From Onthovicinus sp900555545 (GTDB lineage Bacteria; Bacillota; Clostridia; Oscillospirales; Acutalibacteraceae): a DNA stretch of 64,000 bases. The position numbers and the translations under genes are program-made. The notes below the pieces were generated by a model. That model did no database searches. It saw nothing but the letters and a program-made list of their open reading frames with translations, and had not been told where the DNA came from. Positions 25,453 through 33,895 of the stretch are shown piece by piece (the stretch's first letter is position 1; every line of letters begins with the position of its first letter). The DNA lies in NCBI GenBank assembly GCA_949296915.1, contig CASFPX010000008.1, positions 1 to 64,000 of the forward strand. The letters are read 5' to 3'.

Positions 25453-26262
25453 GTGAAAATCGCAGTAGTCGGCCTAGGGCTGATTGGCGCATCGCTGGCA
25501 AAGGCGATCCGCCGCCGTACCGGTAATACCGTCTACGGGTTGGATATTGATCCGGATACCTGCAAAAAGGCCAAAGCGGGCAAATATGTGGACAAGATTA
25601 TTGAGCCGGACGCGCTGGTTAAGGCGGATGTCACCTTTATCTGCCTCTATCCGGAGGATACCGTGCGCTTTGTACTGGATCATCTTCGATATTTCCGGCT
25701 GGGTTCTGCGGTGATCGATACCTGCGGCGTCAAACAAGTTATTGTGGACAAGCTCCATGAGCCGCTGCGTGAGGCGGGGATTCACTTTATCGGTGCGCAT
25801 CCCATGGCGGGGCGAGAAGTGGCTGGGATCGACGGCGCAATGGAGGAGCTCTTTGACGGGGCGAGTTTTATTGTGACGCCCTTTGAAGATACACCGCAGG
25901 AATTGCTTAAGGAGGTGTGCGCGCTCGCGCGCGAGATCGGATTCGGCCGGGTGGTCCACACTACGCCGGAGCACCATGACGAGGTGATCGCCTACACCTC
26001 TCAGCTCGCGCACCTGGTCTCCAATGCGTACGCCAAAAGCCCCTCACGTAAGAAGCACAAAGGGTTCAGCGCGGGCAGCTATAAGGATCTGACGCGTGTG
26101 GCAAAGATGAATAACCGACTGTGGGTTCAGCTCTTTATGGATAACAGCGGCCCGCTGATTGAGGAGCTTGATGAGATGATCGCACATCTTACCGAATACC
26201 GGGATGCCCTTGCCGCGCACGATGCGGAAAAGCTGGACGCCGCGATTACGCTGAACAAGTGA
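25453..26262 (+). CDS. tyrA: Prephenate dehydrogenase
   Basis: 269 aa from GTG 25453, with AGGGAG about 9 nt upstream; the upstream in-frame ATG 25411 would add 14 residues outside the family fold. The Rossmann motif VKIAVVGLGLIGASLAKAI starts the protein, and the substrate region has GAHPMAGREVAGIDGA and YTSQLAHLVSNA with the family His. The enzyme oxidatively decarboxylates prephenate to 4-hydroxyphenylpyruvate in tyrosine synthesis. There is no ACT domain, so feedback control is not evident. It stands alone between pyk and the second AraC gene. Confidence 0.92.
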   Translation: MKIAVVGLGLIGASLAKAIRRRTGNTVYGLDIDPDTCKKAKAGKYVDKIIEPDALVKADVTFICLYPEDTVRFVLDHLRYFRLGSAVIDTCGVKQVIVDKLHEPLREAGIHFIGAHPMAGREVAGIDGAMEELFDGASFIVTPFEDTPQELLKEVCALAREIGFGRVVHTTPEHHDEVIAYTSQLAHLVSNAYAKSPSRKKHKGFSAGSYKDLTRVAKMNNRLWVQLFMDNSGPLIEELDEMIAHLTEYRDALAAHDAEKLDAAITLNK

Positions 26263-26281
26263 AAACAGCAGAGATATTTTA

Positions 26282-26313
26282 GGACCCTGACGGAGCTCTG
26301 TCAGGGCCCTTTG
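26282..26313. terminator. Bidirectional terminator between tyrA and AraC-type gene
   Basis: GGACCCTGAC pairs with GTCAGGGCCC around GGAGCTCT and is followed by TTTGTC on the plus strand, with TATTTTA on the other side. It sits between two convergent genes. Confidence 0.7.
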
Positions 26314-26336
26314 TCTATTTGGGGGCAGGTGTAGCT

Positions 26337-27182
26337 TCAACCCGCAGTCTTTCTGAAATGGAGCGGGGAGGAGCCTGTTGAAGCGCGGAATGCCTTGAAA
26401 AAGTTAGATTCGCTGCTGAATCCGGTTGCGGCCGCGATATCGCAGACGGACATCCCGCTGCACAGCAGCAATTCTTTTGCGCGTGCGATCCGGTGGCTGC
26501 GGATATAATCGTAGGGGGAAAACCCAATATACTGGCGGAAAATTTTGGAAAAGTGAGAGTGACTCAATGGTATTTGATCGGCCAGAGCGCCAACGGAGAG
26601 CGGCTGATCCAAATGCTCGTCAATGTAGGTGCACAAATCTGTGAGTGCGCTTGCGTAGGGGAGCCCAGGCGTGCCTTTGGAAGGGGCGGGTTCCAACAGC
26701 GTGCACAGCAGCCGGTGAATTTCGGCAGAGAGCACGAATTCGTTTGACTGCCCGCCGGATTCAAAGCGCTCCACCAGCTTCCCCAACTGATCGATGGCGG
26801 AGCCGCCTGTACCGGAGAGAACATTTCCCTTGGCACGGATGATTTTGCGCGCCATCTGCGGCGCAGTTGCCCCATTCACGTGAGCCCAGATGAATGCCAG
26901 CGCGCCATGTGCACCGTATTGATGGGGGCAGTAACAGTCGATAACCGCAATATCTCCCGCGTTTGCCGTTTGCTCTTGGCCGTCCGTACGCAGGGTGAGA
27001 CTGCCTCCGAGTATCCCTGCAATCAGGAGGCTCTCATCCCGTTCCCGGCAGACCTGATACCCCTCCTCGCAGTAAAAACGGCCGCAGGAGAGCGGATAAT
27101 ACAGCACTTCGGCCGCCAAAGCGGACGGCGTGGCAAAAAAGATATCCGATTGTGGGAGAACCCCTTGGATAGAATAAAGCAT
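26337..27182 (-). CDS. AraC-family transcriptional regulator next to GH2
   Basis: 281 aa. The N-terminal cupin-like sensor runs to about residue 110 (GGSLTLRTDGQEQTANAGDIA, CPHQYGAHGALAFIWAHVNG). The C-terminal AraC domain has two HTH motifs (LSVGALADQIPLSHSHFSKIF and MSVCDIAAATGFSSESNFFKAF). It is divergent from the GH2 glycosidase with about 180 bp between them, so it probably controls that gene in response to a sugar. A 10-bp palindrome TATACGTATA (27269-27278) in the shared region is a candidate site. Confidence 0.87.
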   Translation of the reverse strand: MLYSIQGVLPQSDIFFATPSALAAEVLYYPLSCGRFYCEEGYQVCRERDESLLIAGILGGSLTLRTDGQEQTANAGDIAVIDCYCPHQYGAHGALAFIWAHVNGATAPQMARKIIRAKGNVLSGTGGSAIDQLGKLVERFESGGQSNEFVLSAEIHRLLCTLLEPAPSKGTPGLPYASALTDLCTYIDEHLDQPLSVGALADQIPLSHSHFSKIFRQYIGFSPYDYIRSHRIARAKELLLCSGMSVCDIAAATGFSSESNFFKAFRASTGSSPLHFRKTAG

Positions 27183-27268
27183 GATTTTTGCGCTCCACTG
27201 ATTAAAATAGAATATGAGAGTTTTTCCGCGGTATTTGACATTGAATGGCGGATAAATTCAGTATATAT

Positions 27269-27278
27269 TATACGTATA
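27269..27278. promoter_or_regulatory. Palindrome in the AraC/GH2 divergent region
   Basis: TATACGTATA is a perfect 10-bp palindrome within the AT-rich region GTATATATTATACGTATA, about 90 bp upstream of the GH2 start. It resembles the TATACG core of the operator at 20.1 kb. Operator role is inferred. Confidence 0.4.
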
Positions 27279-27364
27279 AACCGGTCAATAAAAATCGAAA
27301 TAAACAGTTTGAGCATTGTGTACCGTTTAGGGGCAGGAGAGATTGTCAAAAGGGGATGGATATC

Positions 27365-28990
27365 ATGCAGAAGATTATTTTAAACCCGTGGGAGCTGTCG
27401 ATCGAGGCGCTGGACTACCGGGAGACAGTTTGGACGCCGTACACGTGGAACGTGGGCGAGCAGACGCAGAACTACCGCGGCAAGGCGCGTTACACGACAA
27501 AAATCAAGCTGGAACAGGAACAGAGCGGCAAACGGCTGTTTCTGCACTTTGGGGCGGTATACCACTCAGCTGCCGTATATGTCAACGGGCGGCCGGCGGG
27601 GGAGCACTCTGGCTCGGGGTATACGCCGTTTGAGTTTGAAATTACGAATCTGGTTTCCTTTGGACGGGAAAACGAGATTTGTGTGGAGGCAGACAACCGC
27701 CCGAGCAGGCACGCACTCCCGTGGAAAAGGCGCTTTGACTGGGCGGACGACGGCGGAATCATTCGGGAGGTATCAATGCTGATCTGTGCGCCGGAAGAGA
27801 TCAACCGGGTCTTTGTCACCCCACAGATCGACCGAATCGATGGGGAGACGGCGTCCGGCACGCTGGAGATTTCCGTCTGTTTTGCCGATGGACGGCGGGA
27901 CGGCGCGGCTGAGGGCATCCTCACCGAATTTGGGAGCGGGGAAGAAGTCCTGTGCTTCCCGTGCAAAATTCAAAATAACCGCGCACAGGTGGCATTTGAG
28001 AGCCTGAAATTGTGGGATTTTGATCATCCCACCCTCTACTGCCTGGAGCTGCGCGCTGGGGAACACGCCTTTACCCAGCGGTTCGGCGTGCGGAAGATCG
28101 AGGTCTCCGGCAGCCGGGTACTACTCAACGGAAAATCAGTCTACCTCACCGGATGTGAATGGATGCCCGGTTCCCACCCCGATTACGGTATGGCGGAGCC
28201 GTTTGATCACAGTGTTAAGTGCCTGCGTCAGCTCAAGGAGAGCGGCTGCCGTTTTACGCGGTTCCACTGGCAGCAGGATGACAAAATCATGGACTGGTGC
28301 GATGAGAACGGCCTCCTTGTGCAGGAGGAAATTCCCTATTGGGGAGATCCCAAAAAGCCCGGGTCAAGGATGGAAAAGATCGCCAAACGCCAAGCCGACG
28401 AGATGGTGGCGGCACACTATAACCATCCGTCCATCGTCTGCTGGGGCGTGGGGAACGAGCTGGACGGTTATGCCCACCGCACGATGCGGTATGTGGATCA
28501 AATGGTGCGGTACTTTAAGGCGAAGGATTCCACCCGGCTGGTCAATTATGTATCTTCTTCCCTGAGTCTCCCGGGAAAATTCAAATGCGATGAGGCGGCT
28601 CTGCACGGGGATATCGTCATGTGGAATGATTATCTTGGGCTGTGGCATCCGTGCAAGAATGTTGAAAAGCATATATGGGAGACGGCGGAAAAGTGCAAGG
28701 GCAAGCCGCTGGTCATCTCGGAATTCGGCCTGTGCGAGCCGCACTTCTCCGGCGGGGATGAGCGCCGCAGCAAAATCCTCTCCGGGCGGCTGGCGCTCTA
28801 CCGCACAGTCGGCAACATCTGCGGCTACGTCTGGTTTTCCCTCAACGACTATCGTACGCAGATGGGGGAGTCCGGTGAGGGGCGTTTTCGGTGCCGCATC
28901 CATGGCTCCACCGACCTATACGGCGCGGAAAAGCCGTCTTACCGACTGTTCTGCGCAGAGAATGAGCAGACAACTGCAATGAAAAAATGA
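27365..28990 (+). CDS. GH2-family glycosidase (beta-glucuronidase/galactosidase-like)
   Basis: 541 aa from ATG 27365, with AAAGGGGA about 8 nt upstream. Domain order is an N-terminal sugar-binding jelly roll (about 1-140, NYRGKARYTTKIKL, FGAVYHSAAVYVNG), an immunoglobulin-like middle domain (145-240) and a TIM barrel. The acid/base is Glu365 in CWGVGNELDGY and the nucleophile Glu453 in LVISEFGLCEP. The length matches short GH2 beta-glucuronidase-like enzymes of gut Firmicutes; without the full set of glucuronate-binding residues the substrate is open. There is no signal peptide, so it is cytosolic. It is probably regulated by the divergent AraC gene. Confidence 0.87.
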   Translation: MQKIILNPWELSIEALDYRETVWTPYTWNVGEQTQNYRGKARYTTKIKLEQEQSGKRLFLHFGAVYHSAAVYVNGRPAGEHSGSGYTPFEFEITNLVSFGRENEICVEADNRPSRHALPWKRRFDWADDGGIIREVSMLICAPEEINRVFVTPQIDRIDGETASGTLEISVCFADGRRDGAAEGILTEFGSGEEVLCFPCKIQNNRAQVAFESLKLWDFDHPTLYCLELRAGEHAFTQRFGVRKIEVSGSRVLLNGKSVYLTGCEWMPGSHPDYGMAEPFDHSVKCLRQLKESGCRFTRFHWQQDDKIMDWCDENGLLVQEEIPYWGDPKKPGSRMEKIAKRQADEMVAAHYNHPSIVCWGVGNELDGYAHRTMRYVDQMVRYFKAKDSTRLVNYVSSSLSLPGKFKCDEAALHGDIVMWNDYLGLWHPCKNVEKHIWETAEKCKGKPLVISEFGLCEPHFSGGDERRSKILSGRLALYRTVGNICGYVWFSLNDYRTQMGESGEGRFRCRIHGSTDLYGAEKPSYRLFCAENEQTTAMKK

Positions 28991-28994
28991 GCAT

Positions 28995-29036
28995 CTCCCG
29001 CTTTTCCGCATCTTCCGGAAAAGCGGGAGTTTTTTA
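28995..29036 (+). terminator. Rho-independent terminator of GH2 gene
   Basis: CTCCCGCTTTTCCG pairs perfectly with CGGAAAAGCGGGAG around CATCTTC and is followed by seven T. Confidence 0.92.
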
Positions 29037-29072
29037 ATATCTTAACTTTATGTACAAAAAACCGGATTAGCG

Positions 29073-29111
29073 TTGACATTTGATATATTTGTATTATAAT
29101 AAATAATACAA
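29073..29111 (+). promoter_or_regulatory. Promoter and overlapping GntR/YtrA operator
   Basis: TTGACA (29073-29078), a 16-nt spacer and TATAAT (29095-29100). Over the -10 box lies the inverted repeat TTGTATTA-N7-TAATACAA (29089-29111). A near-identical dyad overlaps the -10 box of the other GntR gene (45321-45342), which points to autorepression by YtrA-type regulators. Confidence 0.7.
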
Positions 29112-29125
29112 AGCGGAAAGGTGTG

Positions 29126-29524
29126 ATGCTCTTGCGTTTGGAGATCGATCTGGCAGGGGATGTCCCGATCTACCGGCAGATTCGCGACCAGATTGTACGC
29201 GGGGCGGCATCCGGCGCCATCGCGCCGGGGGAGCAGCTGCCCACGGTACGGCAGCTCGCGGCGGATCTGGGGGTAAATCCCATGACGGTCAATAAAGCCT
29301 ATGCGATGCTCAAGGCGGAGGGGATGATCGCCATGAACCGGCGGCGCGGCGCACAACTGTGCGATATCACATCGCGCCGGAGCGGGCTGGACGATTCATT
29401 TGACAGCCGGGCGCTCCAGTTAATTGCCGAGGCGCGCGCAAAGGGCGTGCCAAAGCAGGAACTGCTCACCCGGATTACCTTATTGGCAGATAACCTGTAC
29501 AACGGAGAGGGGGAAATCAAATGA
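29126..29524 (+). CDS. GntR-family (YtrA subgroup) transcriptional regulator
   Basis: 132 aa. ATG 29126 is used, but GTG 29123 and TTG 29132 compete because AAAGG sits at 29117-29121. The winged-helix GntR domain covers residues 1-75 (VPIYRQIRDQIVRG, then QLPTVRQLAADLGVNPMTVN). The short helical C-terminal tail, instead of a ligand-binding domain, marks the YtrA subgroup, which usually represses a linked membrane-protein or ABC operon. Its stop overlaps the next gene (ATGA). Confidence 0.9.
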   Translation: MLLRLEIDLAGDVPIYRQIRDQIVRGAASGAIAPGEQLPTVRQLAADLGVNPMTVNKAYAMLKAEGMIAMNRRRGAQLCDITSRRSGLDDSFDSRALQLIAEARAKGVPKQELLTRITLLADNLYNGEGEIK

Positions 29525-30897
29525 TCTGGATTTTTCTTGCCATACTCTGGGCAATTCTTGCAGTGGTGATGAGCGCCGGGCTGATCTCGGTGCGCCGCGG
29601 GCCGCGCGTACTTGGCGTGGCATTCCCCGCGGAGAAGGCGCACTCCCCTGAGGTGAATCGGATTGTACGCACCTACCGGGGCGGGATCGCAGCGGTGTCT
29701 GTGGGAACGGCGGCGGCCGGTTTTCTGCTGCTCTTGCCCCCGGCGCGGGACGGTGCGGAACTCTGGGTGCTGCTACTGGTGATCGTGGATCTGGTGCTAT
29801 CAGGGCTCGTGCACAGCATCGCCCGGCGCAGGCTTCTGACGCTGCGTATGCAGCGGGGATGGATGCCGCCCCTGCGCAGAACAGCCTCCGCCGAGCTGGG
29901 GGTCAGCCGTGACAAGGCAAAGCGCGCCCTGTCCTCTGCCCCCGTGTGGGTGTGTCTGATGTTGAGCTTTGCGCCTGCTGCGTTTTTGATCGCGTTCCCG
30001 GATCTGCGCGTTCAATTCCCGCTGCCATTTGCTTTTCTGGGGCCTCTTTGCCAGCTCGCTACCGTCGCGCTCTATTATCAGATGCGCAATCTGCCCGTGC
30101 GGACGAAGGGGGAGGATCCAGGCGCCCAGGCGGCCTTTGCACAGCAATATATCCGGCTCCAATCGATGAGCGCCGTCATTGCTGCGGCGGGGATGCTTAT
30201 ATTCTGGTTGCTGTTCTTCCTATCGCTAACCGTACTGCGGCTACCGGTTCTCGCGCTGATTTCGGCGCTGCTGATGATTGCCGCTGATATTGTCGCGGCC
30301 TATTGGCAGCACAGGCGCCTGCACCGGTTGGAACGAGCCTATGACCGGGTGGCGGATGATACGGATCCCACACCCGAGGCGGAGTGGAAGTGGGGCTGCT
30401 ACTATAATCCAGCCGATCCGCGTATCGTTGTCCCCAAACCCGTGGAGAGCCTCGGCTGGACGGTGAATATCGGCCGCCCTGCGGGCAAGGCAATCCTGTT
30501 TGGGATACTTGCTCTGATCGCCGTTATCGCCGCAGCTGTTGTCGGAATGAGTTGTTTGGGCTTTTCCGTAACCGTTGGGGAGACACAGATCAAAATGGAG
30601 GCGCCGCTCTATGGCCTGACTGTTGAGCGCGATCAGGTGGAGTCCGTTGAACTCGTCCAAGGGCTGCCTGCAAATGGTACGCGCACTAATGGCTATGGCG
30701 GTATCTCAAAAAGCTATGGCCATTTCAATTTTGACGGTTATGGCGCGTGTATGCTGTATGTTTACAACGATACGGGAACGTTCATCCAGCTGGACATGAT
30801 AGGGGATGATCCGGCCTATGTGTTCCTCAATGCTGAAACCGTGGGGGAAACCGAGGCGCTGTATGAGGAGATTCGGCAGTGGCTTACAGCTGAATGA
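29521..30897 (+). CDS. Membrane protein with DUF5808 and C-terminal PH-like domain
   Basis: 458 aa with about seven or eight membrane segments. Around residue 285 it has the DUF5808 pattern W-WGCYYNPADPRIVVPKP followed by LGWTVNIGRP. The last 90 residues outside the membrane (YGLTVERDQVESVELVQGLP, then YGACMLYVYNDTG) look like a bacterial PH-type domain. Proteins of this layout are common beside YtrA-type GntR regulators in Firmicutes and may respond to cell-envelope stress, but no function is established. Start-stop overlap shows co-translation with the regulator. Confidence 0.72.
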   Translation: MIWIFLAILWAILAVVMSAGLISVRRGPRVLGVAFPAEKAHSPEVNRIVRTYRGGIAAVSVGTAAAGFLLLLPPARDGAELWVLLLVIVDLVLSGLVHSIARRRLLTLRMQRGWMPPLRRTASAELGVSRDKAKRALSSAPVWVCLMLSFAPAAFLIAFPDLRVQFPLPFAFLGPLCQLATVALYYQMRNLPVRTKGEDPGAQAAFAQQYIRLQSMSAVIAAAGMLIFWLLFFLSLTVLRLPVLALISALLMIAADIVAAYWQHRRLHRLERAYDRVADDTDPTPEAEWKWGCYYNPADPRIVVPKPVESLGWTVNIGRPAGKAILFGILALIAVIAAAVVGMSCLGFSVTVGETQIKMEAPLYGLTVERDQVESVELVQGLPANGTRTNGYGGISKSYGHFNFDGYGACMLYVYNDTGTFIQLDMIGDDPAYVFLNAETVGETEALYEEIRQWLTAE

Positions 30898-30924
30898 ATG
30901 GTGTAAAATTGAATCGCGGCAAGC

Positions 30925-30965
30925 AAAAAACCGCCCCTCACCTATCGAGGGGCGGCTCCGTTTTT
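30925..30965. terminator. Bidirectional terminator
   Basis: CCGCCCCTC pairs with GAGGGGCGG around ACCTATC, with A6 on the left and T5 on the right. It separates the convergent DUF5808 and DUF2238-like genes. Confidence 0.85.
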
Positions 30966-30970
30966 AATCT

Positions 30971-31687
30971 TCAATCCTCTATGATCCGGTCGGGCGGGTT
31001 TGGCGCCCCCTTGGCGTAGAGGGCCTTGTGTGCGGCGCGGCGGGCCTTGCGGTTGCGGCCGATCAGCCCGATGCGCTGGAACATGGTGGCGAACGTACCA
31101 ACGATGGTTCCGCATACGCCGCAGATCACGTCTGTCATGGTGTCCATCAGGCCGGAATTGCTGAACAGGGAGGAACACTGCATATTCGTCCCGCCAAAGG
31201 TGTCTACCAAAAATTCGTAGATCTCCCACAGGGTGGCCACTCCCGCGCCGGTCATCAGCGCAAAGGCGACGCTCATCAGCACGTCCGGCGGGCGGCTGTC
31301 CCGCTGAAAGACAAAGGTCAGATCATAGGCGAACCATCCCACCAGTATGCCGGAGACCACATGCATCACCAGGTCGTACGGACCGATAAAATCGTACAGC
31401 CCTGCAAACTGCCCGAGCACGGCGGCAAAGAGAATAAAAAAGTTCAGCGCGGTCTGCGCCTGGTATTTGACCTTGCCGATCGGGGCAAAATAGCCGAAAA
31501 ACTGGAACATGTCCCACAGGTGGGAGAATGCGATGCAGAACAGCGTCTGCACAAATGTCGTGCCGAAGCCTTCCAGCACCAGTGAGGAGATTGCCCATGC
31601 CCACAGCACGACCCGGATTGCCCACCAGAGGATGCGGTGGAGCAGCGGCGGCTTGGTGAGCACGTCGTATAGCTTCATATGCCTCAT
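30971..31687 (-). CDS. DUF2238/YjdF-like integral membrane protein
   Basis: 238 aa from ATG 31687 with AAAGGA 8 nt upstream. About six membrane segments; the conserved stretch ATLWEIYEFLVDTFGGTN followed by GLMDTMTDVICGVCGTIVG fits the DUF2238/YjdF family. The C-terminal 30 residues are basic. Function is unknown. It stands alone, divergent from rfbB. Confidence 0.65.
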   Translation of the reverse strand: MRHMKLYDVLTKPPLLHRILWWAIRVVLWAWAISSLVLEGFGTTFVQTLFCIAFSHLWDMFQFFGYFAPIGKVKYQAQTALNFFILFAAVLGQFAGLYDFIGPYDLVMHVVSGILVGWFAYDLTFVFQRDSRPPDVLMSVAFALMTGAGVATLWEIYEFLVDTFGGTNMQCSSLFSNSGLMDTMTDVICGVCGTIVGTFATMFQRIGLIGRNRKARRAAHKALYAKGAPNPPDRIIED

Positions 31688-31775
31688 AGAACCATTCCTT
31701 TAAGGGGCGAGCCCCGCAGATATGATAAAATCATACCAGAATATCGTGCGCCGGTCAATAAGGAGAGGCAGGGGA

Positions 31776-31804
31776 TTGCGGGTGGAGGAAGGATCCGGTA
31801 TAAT
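31776..31804 (+). promoter_or_regulatory. Promoter of rfbB
   Basis: TTGCGG (31776-31781), a 17-nt spacer and a consensus TATAAT (31799-31804), about 55 nt upstream of the rfbB start. Confidence 0.6.
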
Positions 31805-31829
31805 AGCATTAGGGATGGGGTGTTGAATC

Positions 31830-31860
31830 CGCCCCCATCCTGTGTAAGGGGGGATTTGGG
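31830..31860 (+). repeat. Half-copy of the dispersed repeat in the rfbB leader
   Basis: GCCCCCATCCTGTGTAAGGGGGGATTTGGG resembles the outer arm of the repeats at 5.2 and 40.8 kb (GCCTCCCCTGTGTAAGGGGAGG). CCCCC and GGGGGG can pair. The G-run supplies the ribosome site of rfbB, so the repeat end appears to have been taken over as a 5' UTR. Confidence 0.5.
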
Positions 31861-32922
31861 ATGAAAACGTACTTGGTCACCGGCGGCGCCGGTTTTATCG
31901 GTTCCAATTTTATCCTCCATCTGATGCGCAGCCAGACGGATGCCCGCGTGGTGAATCTGGATAAGCTGACTTATGCCGGCAATTTGGAAAATCTTCGCCA
32001 GGTGGAGGGGGATCCGCGCTATACGTTCATCCGCGGCGATATCTGTGACCGGGCGCTGGTGACGCGCGTTTTTGCGGAGAATCCGATCGACTGCGTGGTC
32101 AATTTTGCGGCTGAAAGCCACGTGGACCGGAGTATTGAATCGCCGGAGCCCTTTATCCATACAAACGTGCTCGGCACTGCGGTGCTGCTCGACTGCGCCC
32201 GCAAAGCATGGGGGACAGGGGGCACACAGTACCGGCCCGGGGTGCGGTATCTGCAGGTCTCTACGGATGAGGTGTACGGCGCGCTCGATGCATCTGCACC
32301 CTCTTTTACGGAGGAATCTCCGCTGGAGCCGCACAACCCCTATTCAGCCAGTAAGGCAAGTGCGGATCTGCTCGTCAAGGCCTATTGGGATACTTACCGT
32401 CTCCCCGTCAATATCACCAGATGCTGTGATAACTATGGGCCGCGCCAGTTCCCGGAAAAGCTGATCCCGCTGATGCTGCACAACGCGTGCGGGCACCGGG
32501 AGCTGCCCGTCTACGGGGACGGGCTCCAGGTGCGGGATTGGCTGTATGTAGCGGATCATTGCCGCGCGCTGGAACGGGTGCTGGAGCGGGGCCGCCCCGG
32601 CGAGGTGTACAATATCGGCGGATGTCAGGAGCGCACCAATCTGTCCGTTGTGCGTGCGGTAGTCGCTTATGTCCACGCGCATGTGGATGCCGGTGTGGAC
32701 GAGGGCTTGATCCGACATGTCGCGGACCGGATGGGGCACGACCGGCGGTACGCCATCAATCCGGATAAAATCGCGCAGGAGCTCGGCTGGCACGCACAGA
32801 CCGCATTTGAAGACGGCTTGCCGCGTACGCTGGCTTGGTACCTTGAAAACTGGCCGTGGATGGAGCACGTCACTGGTGGGGAGTACCGGGATTATTATGA
32901 TCGGATGTACCGCGGCCGGTGA
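31861..32922 (+). CDS. rfbB: dTDP-glucose 4,6-dehydratase
   Basis: 353 aa extended short-chain dehydrogenase. NAD-binding motif MKTYLVTGGAGFIGSNFILH; substrate/catalytic motifs LQVSTDEVYGAL (Asp-Glu pair) and YSASKASADLL (Tyr-x3-Lys); LDKLTYAGNLENL and RDWLYVADHCRAL are specific to RmlB-type enzymes. It makes dTDP-4-keto-6-deoxyglucose, precursor of rhamnose and other deoxysugars of envelope polysaccharides. The partner genes rmlA, rmlC and rmlD are not adjacent, so it is an orphan here. A terminator follows directly. Confidence 0.92.
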   Translation: MKTYLVTGGAGFIGSNFILHLMRSQTDARVVNLDKLTYAGNLENLRQVEGDPRYTFIRGDICDRALVTRVFAENPIDCVVNFAAESHVDRSIESPEPFIHTNVLGTAVLLDCARKAWGTGGTQYRPGVRYLQVSTDEVYGALDASAPSFTEESPLEPHNPYSASKASADLLVKAYWDTYRLPVNITRCCDNYGPRQFPEKLIPLMLHNACGHRELPVYGDGLQVRDWLYVADHCRALERVLERGRPGEVYNIGGCQERTNLSVVRAVVAYVHAHVDAGVDEGLIRHVADRMGHDRRYAINPDKIAQELGWHAQTAFEDGLPRTLAWYLENWPWMEHVTGGEYRDYYDRMYRGR

Positions 32923-32940
32923 ACGATATAATATGGAAGA

Positions 32941-32981
32941 AAACCTGCCTGCACAACGCTATGCAGACAGGTTTTGTTTTT
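32941..32981. terminator. Terminator between rfbB and M23 gene
   Basis: AAACCTGCCTGCA pairs with TGCAGACAGGTTT around 8 nt and is followed by TGTTTTT. Convergent genes flank it. Confidence 0.8.
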
Positions 32982-33684
32982 ATCCGGCTTTCCCGAGCAC
33001 TTCGAGCGGGTCGGTCAGAGTGCCGTCCACCCGGATCTCCAGGTGGATATGGCTCTCCTCCGCTGATTCGCAGGGGACGGTGCCGACTTTGCCGATGACA
33101 TCACCGGCACTCACGGCTGCGCCCTCGGAGACGCCCGGATCCTGTGCCAGTCCGCTATATCGGGCGACGATCCCGCCCCCGTGGTCAATCTCCACCGTTA
33201 CGCCATACATTTCATCGGTTTTAACGCTGGTTACGGTGCCTGCGCCGATCGCCTTGACCGCGGCGTCCGCCGGACCCTCAAAGTCGATACCGGTGTGGAC
33301 ACGCCAGTCGTTCATCGTTTTGGAGTAGACCATTTCCCCGTTGCTGTAATCCATGCTGATGTCGTCGCCCAGCGGCAGGGTAAAGGATACTGCGGGCGCC
33401 TGCGTCTGAGACTCTGCCTCCGTTGTCGGGGGCTGCGTTGTGTTTTCACGTGTGTCCGGCACTTCGGTTGCCGGCACGTTGGCCTGCTGATCGCCCCACT
33501 CCACGTCGGGCTCCTGCTGCCCGTCGGCAACGTACGGGGTCTCTACCTCCGGTTGAGCGCCCATCCGGATCGCAGTGTAGGCGGATGCACCCACCGCCAG
33601 CAGGCAGAAGGCGAGGGCGATATAGAAACCTTTGCCGGAGAGGAATTTTTGTATTTTAGAAGACGTTTTTTTATTCTGTACCAT
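32980..33684 (-). CDS. M23-family membrane-anchored peptidase, SpoIIQ-like
   Basis: 234 aa from ATG 33684 (GGAGGTG 8 nt upstream). A basic N-terminus and a single membrane segment (about 19-38) are followed by a Pro/Thr/Glu-rich linker (45-98) and an LytM/M23 domain (100-234). Zinc ligands appear complete: His130 and Asp134 in RVHTGIDFEG, His212 and His214 in SHIHLEIR. Size, topology and linker match the stage II sporulation protein Q group of Clostridia, where the site is often kept, unlike Bacillus. It may act on peptidoglycan during engulfment; a vegetative endopeptidase role is also possible. Confidence 0.78.
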   Translation of the reverse strand: MVQNKKTSSKIQKFLSGKGFYIALAFCLLAVGASAYTAIRMGAQPEVETPYVADGQQEPDVEWGDQQANVPATEVPDTRENTTQPPTTEAESQTQAPAVSFTLPLGDDISMDYSNGEMVYSKTMNDWRVHTGIDFEGPADAAVKAIGAGTVTSVKTDEMYGVTVEIDHGGGIVARYSGLAQDPGVSEGAAVSAGDVIGKVGTVPCESAEESHIHLEIRVDGTLTDPLEVLGKAG

Positions 33685-33781
33685 CGTGTGCACCTCCAAC
33701 CTTATGTTGACCGCTTTTGATGCGCATTATTCAGTGCGCAGTTGTTTTTTAAACGCATCGTGCCGAATGATAAATTGCACT

Positions 33782-33809
33782 TTGAATCGATGCCGTATTG
33801 TGGTATAAT
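33782..33809 (+). promoter_or_regulatory. Promoter of fhs
   Basis: TTGAAT (33782-33787), a 16-nt spacer ending TGG, and TATAAT (33804-33809): an extended -10 promoter. The 80-nt leader contains the small hairpin GCGCC-CTTTTT-GGCGC (about 33822-33837); no known riboswitch was recognised. Confidence 0.65.
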
Positions 33810-33895
33810 TGAAAAAACAAAGCGCCCTTTTTGGCGCGTACGTGATGTTCCACTGACGCATGGACCGCGGCTTATCCCAAAACGGAGGATGGATC

